From Haloparvum alkalitolerans (lineage in GTDB: Archaea; Halobacteriota; Halobacteria; Halobacteriales; Haloferacaceae), in assembly GCF_050122995.1 (NCBI RefSeq), contig NZ_JBNLIA010000007.1, positions 51,897 to 115,896 on the forward strand: a stretch of 64,000 nt of DNA, in the 5' to 3' direction. Shown here piece by piece: positions 57,879 through 64,000 of this stretch. The stretch's first letter is position 1; each line of letters opens with the position of its first letter. The translations under genes were made by a program, and so were the position numbers. The notes beneath the pieces were generated by a model. It made no database searches. It was not told the origin of the DNA and saw nothing but the letters and a program-made list of their open reading frames with translations.

Positions 57879-60800
57879 ATGCTCTCACTTCCTCCGCTTG
57901 TCGATAACGCTAACAGAACACTAGAAGACGCTTACAAGCGGATTATTCCTCAGATCGAGGAAGGCCGTATCGCAACTGGCTACTTTTATCTCTCAGGATT
58001 TAACCTCTACCGGGAAGACCTTGAAAACCTGGCTGACCCCGATGAGCTCGGCCACGCTCCGCTTCGGATTTTGATGGGCCGTCAGACGAATAGGGGGACT
58101 GCTGACGAAATCGGTGAGGGACAGAATCTCAAAGAGGAACTCAAAAGAGAGGTGAGAGAAAGCATCTCGGAGCTGAATAACGCTCAGATCGGCCGACTGG
58201 ACCGGCTACGAGACTTTATCGCCGAAGGCGAGGTGAGCGTCCGTGTGCGAAATCCTGAAAACGGTTACTTCCACGCAAAGGGTGCATCATTTCGAGCACC
58301 ACTCGAAGACGACGAAGATTGGGAACACGACGGGGATGAAGACACCCGCCCATGCGCTACCGTTGTCGGCTCCTCGAACTTCACCAAGAGCGGCCACCAG
58401 AACAACATCGAACTGAACCTCACGAGTCAGGATCGACACAAGGCCGAAGCGTTCGAGGAGTGGTACGACAACCAGTGGGCCAACGCCGAGGAGTTCAGTG
58501 AGGAGATCATCCGAATCATCGAGAACAGCGAGGAGTACCAGGACTGGAAGGAACAGCAGGAGGACGAGTCCGACCAGGAGACGTCATCCGAGGAGCTGGG
58601 CACGTATCTCCAACCGTTCGAACTCTACAAGCTGCTCGCCTACGACGAACTGAGTGGGAACGTCAACATCCGTGACAGCCCACTGTACTACTTCCAGAAG
58701 CTCGGGTACGAGAGTGCAAAGGAGAAGCTCTCCCAGTTCAACGGGTGCATCGTCTCCGACTCGGTCGGCCTGGGAAAATCATTTATTGGCGGTGAACTCC
58801 TCCACGACTACCGCCAACGTGGCGACCACTGTCTCCTCATTGTCCCGGCCAACCTGACTGATCAGTGGGAAGACCTACTCCAGAACGACACTGACGAAGA
58901 CGGCAATCCGTACTTCGGGTTAGAGGTGGACGGCACGCACCTTGACGTGATGAGTATCAGCAAGTTCCAGAATCTTTCCTACGGCGAGGTGCAGGACCTC
59001 AAAGACGAGTTCGATGTCCTGCTTATCGACGAGGCTCACCGGTTCCGGAACTACGGGAAGTGGCGACCGAATCCGGACCACGATAATGACTACAAGGGGA
59101 CGCGACGACACGCGAATCTCAGGCAGCTCCGCGGAAAGACGATGATTATGCTGACCGCGACCCCGATCAATAACAGCGCTACCGACCTAAAGAACCTCAT
59201 CAGCTTGTTCACCAGCCCGGAGGAACTTCGGAACAAGGCGTCACTCGACTTTGATGCGTTCGACGAATATATTGAACTCTCGGAGACGCGAAAACGCATC
59301 GCATCCGGGAAAGAGGAGGTCGGCGACGACGAACAGCAAGAAATCACCGAGCAGCTACAGCGACACTCCTCTGAGATTTCGAATATCTTGAACGAAGTGA
59401 TGGTTCTCCGGACGCGCAAGCACGTCAAAGATCAGATTCAGGACAGCGAAGACTTCGAGATGAGCTTCAAGCCGCCGAAACTCAACAAGCAACAGTATTC
59501 CCTGCCGGCGGCCTACCAGCCAATATATCGGATGCTTCCCGACGTGATGGACGCCCTCCACCTTCCCCACATCACAGTCAAAAATCCGAAAGCGGGGAGC
59601 ACTCTGAAAGCTCTCTACAAGCTGAACCTCCTCAAACGGCTCGAGTCCTCAACGTACGCGTTCGTCCAGTCGATCGAGACGCTGCATCAGAGCGAACGCC
59701 AGCTTCTCGGCCTTCTTGGTGAACTCCCCGAGGACGAAGACATCGATATGCTCCGAACTGTTCGGGAGGGAGATGACTCTGAACTCGGTGACTTTGTCGA
59801 AGGAGCCGACGCTGCTGAAGATCTCGAACAAACACTCGAAGAATTCGGGTTCGATACCACCGCTATTCAATCGGAAGAAGGAGCTGATACCGAGGGAGAT
59901 GAACTGGCAGACGCCACCATCGGCGAGGTGAAGACGTACATCAGGGAGGACCTCACCCTTCTCTCGTACTTCCTCTCGCAGTTCATCGGTGATGTCGCCC
60001 GTGATGCGGGTGATGTGAGCGATTATGCGGTTTCCACGCGGCAATGGCTCGCCGACCACGACGCTGGTGTCCTCCCCGATATTCCTGAAGAAGAGATGAA
60101 TCCGATTCTCTACCCGAATAGTGACCTGAGCGAAGTCGACCCTGCCACACGCGACTTTTACGAGGCCGTCTTTTCACTCCGCGAGTTCCGCGACCCGAAG
60201 ATCGACCGACTTGCAGATGTCCTCACTAACCACGATCAGAAGGTGCTCATCTTCACGCAGTATCGGGCAACTGCAGACTACGTCTATCGAACCCTCTGTG
60301 ACAACGAGGATTCCCCACTCACAGAGGCGAACAGTGCCGTCGTCAAGGGTGGTGACGAGAATAAGCAGGACGTCATTCAACGCTTTGCACCCGAGGCGTC
60401 AGGCTACCAGCAAACGCTCGCCGAGTCGGGGGACTCAGAGCTACAGTACGTAGTGGCCACTGACACGCTGAGTGAAGGGGTTAATCTTCAGGATGTTCAT
60501 GTTGTGGTCAATTACGACCTGCCGTGGAACCCGATGCGGATTGTCCAGCGTGTCGGGCGAGTCGACCGGATCGGGAGTACCGCCGAGAAACACGTCCACA
60601 ACTTCTACCCGGACGGCGACATTGAGGCGGCGATTAAGCTCTTGAAACGCCTGCAGGCAAAGATCAACGATATCGCGCTCATCGTCGGAAAGGAGAACAA
60701 TATCCTCGATCCGAACGAAGACCAGATTCTCGAAAAGACAGGTGTAGACACGGAGAAGACAATCGGGGAATTACAGGTGGACGAGATTGAGGACTCTCTC

Positions 60801-61685
60801 CAGAAGTCCCGTGAAATTGACGACGTGAATGAACTCGACGACACGAGCAAGAATCCGCTCCTCCGCAACGCTGGGAGTAATGAACACGCTGCGTTCGAGC
60901 GGTACCTTCTGAAGCGAGAACTGAACGAGGATTACGACCTGACTGCGGAAGACTTCGAGTACGCTGAGGACTTCTTCGATGACCCGCCCGAAGAACGGGA
61001 ATTCCTCTACACGAATGTAACTGACCACGATGCCGGTCCCCGTCCGGGCGTGTTCGCCCTTGCCCACCTCTGGTTTGACGATGATGACCACGAGTCCCCG
61101 CTTGGTCGCGTTCGTCGTGCTTTCTACTACAAACCCTTCGCCGACGAGGTCAAAGAGCGGCCAGTGAGCACGCTCAATATTGACCCTTCAATTGACGGCG
61201 AACCGATTACTGGAAATCCAGATACAGTGTTATCGAATCGCGGTGAGATTCAAGCAGTGCTTGACGAGCGTCTGGAGGTGATTCGAGAAGGCCAAGTTGA
61301 GGGTGCTTTCAAACAGGGGGAGGCCTTCTCGAAGGAACAGGAGACGATCCTCGATTTCATCAGTCACTACGTTCAGCCGAATCACGGCAATGAGCCGGCT
61401 CCTGTCGAAGAGTTCGAAACGATAGGAGAATGGGCTACCGACATCGAAGAGCGGCTGCAGGAGGTAAAGCTGGCGAACACGGATGAAGACCGAATCCTAC
61501 GAGAGATCTTTCGCCAGAACGAGCAGTACGACTCTTTCCCAGAGTGGCCGACCGGGGAGTTCCTCAGTCAGCTTGAGGAGTTCTTGGAAGAGAACGTCGA
61601 AGCCTCTACTGAATACCAGACGAAACTGATGGGAGAGAGTGATGTACAAGCGAAGCTCGTATGCTGGGGGGTTGTCGGACAGTGA
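57879..61685 (+). CDS. PLD-domain SNF2-family helicase, defence-type
   Basis: A 1268-aa protein. The N-terminal 230 residues are a phospholipase D-like nuclease half-site (YFHAKGASF and GSSNFTKSGHQNNIELN). The SNF2 core follows: Walker A SDSVGLGKSF (about 293-302), DEAH at 384-387, ATPINNSATDL, then the C-terminal lobe with LIFTQYRATADYV and GRVDRIGS. The rest is unknown. Helicases of this type occur in DISARM- and BREX-like and other restriction systems. It is convergent with the methylase gene (8-nt gap). Confidence 0.88.
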   Translation: MLSLPPLVDNANRTLEDAYKRIIPQIEEGRIATGYFYLSGFNLYREDLENLADPDELGHAPLRILMGRQTNRGTADEIGEGQNLKEELKREVRESISELNNAQIGRLDRLRDFIAEGEVSVRVRNPENGYFHAKGASFRAPLEDDEDWEHDGDEDTRPCATVVGSSNFTKSGHQNNIELNLTSQDRHKAEAFEEWYDNQWANAEEFSEEIIRIIENSEEYQDWKEQQEDESDQETSSEELGTYLQPFELYKLLAYDELSGNVNIRDSPLYYFQKLGYESAKEKLSQFNGCIVSDSVGLGKSFIGGELLHDYRQRGDHCLLIVPANLTDQWEDLLQNDTDEDGNPYFGLEVDGTHLDVMSISKFQNLSYGEVQDLKDEFDVLLIDEAHRFRNYGKWRPNPDHDNDYKGTRRHANLRQLRGKTMIMLTATPINNSATDLKNLISLFTSPEELRNKASLDFDAFDEYIELSETRKRIASGKEEVGDDEQQEITEQLQRHSSEISNILNEVMVLRTRKHVKDQIQDSEDFEMSFKPPKLNKQQYSLPAAYQPIYRMLPDVMDALHLPHITVKNPKAGSTLKALYKLNLLKRLESSTYAFVQSIETLHQSERQLLGLLGELPEDEDIDMLRTVREGDDSELGDFVEGADAAEDLEQTLEEFGFDTTAIQSEEGADTEGDELADATIGEVKTYIREDLTLLSYFLSQFIGDVARDAGDVSDYAVSTRQWLADHDAGVLPDIPEEEMNPILYPNSDLSEVDPATRDFYEAVFSLREFRDPKIDRLADVLTNHDQKVLIFTQYRATADYVYRTLCDNEDSPLTEANSAVVKGGDENKQDVIQRFAPEASGYQQTLAESGDSELQYVVATDTLSEGVNLQDVHVVVNYDLPWNPMRIVQRVGRVDRIGSTAEKHVHNFYPDGDIEAAIKLLKRLQAKINDIALIVGKENNILDPNEDQILEKTGVDTEKTIGELQVDEIEDSLQKSREIDDVNELDDTSKNPLLRNAGSNEHAAFERYLLKRELNEDYDLTAEDFEYAEDFFDDPPEEREFLYTNVTDHDAGPRPGVFALAHLWFDDDDHESPLGRVRRAFYYKPFADEVKERPVSTLNIDPSIDGEPITGNPDTVLSNRGEIQAVLDERLEVIREGQVEGAFKQGEAFSKEQETILDFISHYVQPNHGNEPAPVEEFETIGEWATDIEERLQEVKLANTDEDRILREIFRQNEQYDSFPEWPTGEFLSQLEEFLEENVEASTEYQTKLMGESDVQAKLVCWGVVGQ

Positions 61686-61693
61686 TTAGGGAG

Positions 61694-64000
61694 CTACGGT
61701 AGGGGCCCCTTCTGATCCAGCAAATCATATTTCTCCAAGACCAGATCGAAGTACATCTCGTCCATCAGCTTTGGATTCTCAACGCGATGGAAGTCGTCGA
61801 GAATAAACTTCACGTCACGACGTTCTAGGCCATACGCGTGGAATGCGGCTGCGTCAATTTCAGCCTGTAATTCTCTGCGTTCTTGATCTTCTACCGATGC
61901 CTCGATTCCGCCGAGTCGCTGACGCATTTCTTTGAATTCTTTCCCGTAACAGTTCAATCGGGCAGCTCGTTCAGCGATATAATGGAACCAGTCATCTCCG
62001 TCGATGAGACGTGGTAGCTGGGATTCCAATAGCTCGCGCTTGACGATGTGCGTCTCGACTTTGGTCCGCATCAGGAAATCGAACGCAATGCTGTTCAGGA
62101 GTCCCGTTGCCACGAAGAGTTCTTGATCCGTGAATCGCCGGACGTAGGGTGACCGAAGTGGGGACTCTGTGAGGTGTTCCTCTTTCGGCTCAATAGCGAA
62201 CGGCTTGAACGTGTTAATGGTGTGGAGACAGATAACGTCCTTCGGAAGTACCGTAGCTATTATCGTCCGCTCGTCCCGGGATCGAGAAACGTCTCGAATG
62301 CCGATTCGGTATTCAGTGCAATCGAGCAGGACATCATCTTCCTCAAGTCCGTGACTACGGTGTTCTTCGAGTAGTTCATCTACGAATTGAACTTGAGACT
62401 TACTCGTCTCTGAACCTCCAAAGGCGTCGTAGATTGCCCGTTTGAGATTACCCCTGTTGAATTTCTTCTCTCGAACACGGTACTGAGCACTATTCGGTGG
62501 ATCGTACATCCCCCGACTCCAGTACTGCGGTCCATCTAACGCATCTGTGTGGGTATTATCGTACTGAAACTGGTGGATATTTTTGCCGCCATAGATGGGA
62601 TAGTCGGCCTCCTCCGGCGATGTCAGGAGCCTATCCTTATCAGTCGATTCAACGAACTCCTTAGTGAGCATATCAACTGTCCAAGCCTCCTCTAAATCTT
62701 CACCCAAGGAAGGCTGCTCAACTACCTTCTCCAAGACGCTTACTTCGATCTGCGAGGTGATGGATGGGAAGATTCCCCCTTCTGGAGAATAACTGACGAG
62801 TACGTCGCGCGGAATGTTGACTGCCTCATCTTCGATCCTGTAGACTATATCCATGTCACGTTGGTTGAATATCCCCCGAAGAGCTGATGTCTTCCCCCCA
62901 TATTCGAACGTCAGAATCGCGAACCGGTATCTATCGTCGATGGCCTCAAAGATACCCTTGTTCTCGAACCCGATGAGATTCTCCACGTCCGTATGGTCCA
63001 GCAGATGCATTCGGAGGTCTTTCCCCATTACTCCCCCGAAGATAGTACCGGGGAGGAGCAGACTTACCCTCACGCCGTCTCTGGAGAGTCTGAAGACCCG
63101 CTCAAGAAAAAGAGCTGAAAGTTCGTTCTTTGTCGGCATCGTTCGACCCCCCACCACCGGAGATTGTAGCTTATAGACATCTCCCTGCGTGAAGAAGTCT
63201 GCCTGAGTTTCCATCGACTCCTTGTAGTCCTCCCATTCCCACGCAACTTCTGGGTTTGAGAGGAGGTCTTCCATCACACCGTCCTTTTCCTCCGACGGAT
63301 AGGTACGGAACCGCTCATCGTAGCGGATGAAGAAGTCGTCGCGATTCGCGTAGAGCATGTCCCACGGTGGATTCCCGATGAACACGTCGAATCCACCTTT
63401 CTCGAAGACGTCGGCGAACTCCAACGGCCAGTGGAAGGGGGACCACTCCCGAATTTCCCCGATCGTTATGTCGTCAAAGCCAGCGTCTTGGAATTCTCGC
63501 CGTAGGATTTCGTCAAATTTGTCCCGGTGTTCCTCAATTCTATCTTCTGCTTCTTTCCGCCATTCTTGAGCTTCAACACTGGTCTCCGCTTTCTTGTGCT
63601 TCTTGATGGCCTCTTTCACGTCCTCAAAACGAGTTTTCACCTCCCAAGAATCGAGATCGCTGTCTCCGTCTTCGTTACTCTCGATGTCGGTATCGAGTTG
63701 GCCGATTAGGCTGTTCCCCTGCCGTACGTTGAAATCGATATTGGGGAGCGGCTCCACCTCACTCGGTTCATCCTCGATATCAGCGACCATCGACAACCAG
63801 AGCCTGAGCTTGCAGATCTCAACAGCACCTTCGTCGATATCGACTCCGTACAAATTGTTGAGGATGGCCGTTCGCTTTGCGTACAATGATGAGGAGCCTT
63901 TTCCAGACTCGATTACCTCTATCTCTTCTCGCGTTCTGGATTCTAGCTCCCAGCCTTGCCCCTCAGCTTCGAGCCGCTGGAAATACTCAATGCATTGCAT
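61694..64000 (-). CDS. Eco57I-type adenine methylase, N-terminus outside the window
   Basis: The last 768 residues of a large methyltransferase. Visible are NLYGVDIDEGAVEICKLRLWLS, NIDFNVRQGNSLIG, the catalytic motif IV in FDVFIGNPPWDML, and a TaqI-like C-terminal target-recognition region (YPIYGGKNIHQFQYD..., LLNSIAFDFLMRTKVETHIVK). Motif I (SAM binding) would lie beyond 64000. It would mark host DNA as N6-methyladenine; the helicase-nuclease next to it could attack unmarked DNA. Partners upstream of the methylase are not visible. Confidence 0.85.
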   Translation of the reverse strand: MQCIEYFQRLEAEGQGWELESRTREEIEVIESGKGSSSLYAKRTAILNNLYGVDIDEGAVEICKLRLWLSMVADIEDEPSEVEPLPNIDFNVRQGNSLIGQLDTDIESNEDGDSDLDSWEVKTRFEDVKEAIKKHKKAETSVEAQEWRKEAEDRIEEHRDKFDEILRREFQDAGFDDITIGEIREWSPFHWPLEFADVFEKGGFDVFIGNPPWDMLYANRDDFFIRYDERFRTYPSEEKDGVMEDLLSNPEVAWEWEDYKESMETQADFFTQGDVYKLQSPVVGGRTMPTKNELSALFLERVFRLSRDGVRVSLLLPGTIFGGVMGKDLRMHLLDHTDVENLIGFENKGIFEAIDDRYRFAILTFEYGGKTSALRGIFNQRDMDIVYRIEDEAVNIPRDVLVSYSPEGGIFPSITSQIEVSVLEKVVEQPSLGEDLEEAWTVDMLTKEFVESTDKDRLLTSPEEADYPIYGGKNIHQFQYDNTHTDALDGPQYWSRGMYDPPNSAQYRVREKKFNRGNLKRAIYDAFGGSETSKSQVQFVDELLEEHRSHGLEEDDVLLDCTEYRIGIRDVSRSRDERTIIATVLPKDVICLHTINTFKPFAIEPKEEHLTESPLRSPYVRRFTDQELFVATGLLNSIAFDFLMRTKVETHIVKRELLESQLPRLIDGDDWFHYIAERAARLNCYGKEFKEMRQRLGGIEASVEDQERRELQAEIDAAAFHAYGLERRDVKFILDDFHRVENPKLMDEMYFDLVLEKYDLLDQKGPLP

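Noticed and set aside
1..64000. tRNA or rRNA genes
   Set aside because: No cloverleaf with conserved GGTTCRA arm or rRNA-like stretch was recognised on either strand. A tRNAscan run would be the decisive check.

Overview
The window looks like a stretch of a large haloarchaeal (class Halobacteria) extrachromosomal replicon, or an integrated plasmid. The support is an archaeal TFB, two Orc1/Cdc6 initiators with their own iteron fields, strongly acidic proteins, mostly high-GC DNA, leaderless-looking promoters with a TATA box about 25-30 nt before the start codon, and many small zinc-ribbon proteins of the kind seen on haloarchaeal plasmids. No rRNA, tRNA or CRISPR array was seen.

Layout. 0.2-2.2 kb: an unrecognised winged-helix gene plus 467-aa gene in one operon. 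2.2-7.7 kb: a TFB gene, a decayed TFB fragment, a TumE-like toxin/HTH pair and small conserved genes. 7.7-14 kb: an HTH-10 regulator, a Zn/Cd-type P1B ATPase and an aconitase. 14-26.8 kb: accessory DNA with two tnpB genes, two HNH-repeat proteins, a membrane-anchored Mrr-like nuclease, an RHH/RelE toxin-antitoxin pair and many small genes. 26.8-32.5 kb: a redox and metal island (peroxiredoxin, HxlR regulator, MerA-type reductase, ArsR-type regulator, Cu-type ATPase with a YPC motif, Atx1-like chaperone). 32.6-38.3 kb: a third HNH-repeat protein, an ArdC-like antirestriction protein, a third tnpB and a SWIM protein. 38.3-45.6 kb: a metallo-beta-lactamase-fold protein with an HTH-10 regulator, an aminotransferase, a tnpB that broke a nucleotidyltransferase gene, and a tightly overlapping trio of small genes. 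45.8-52.1 kb: two side-by-side replication modules (Orc1/Cdc6 plus iterons, twice) and a divergent family-B DNA polymerase. 52.3-64 kb: an AT-richer defence-like island with a second TumE-like pair, a frameshifted DUF262 gene, a GNAT protein, two TIR-like (DUF1863/ThsB-type) proteins, a RipA-like membrane protein, a PLD-SNF2 helicase and an Eco57I-type methylase cut by the window edge.

Two dispersed signals run across the accessory half and are not explained by the genes. First, about 19 copies of a T-tract followed by a hairpin whose loop is close to TGAGGGGTG. The stem sequence changes from copy to copy while pairing is mostly kept, and nearly every copy sits just upstream of a plus-strand start codon. 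Second, four intergenic inverted repeats with arms built on TTAACCAACA/TGTTGGTTAA. The best candidate for an undescribed protein system is the TIR-like plus TIR-like/membrane plus RipA-like cluster at 55.3-57.6 kb.
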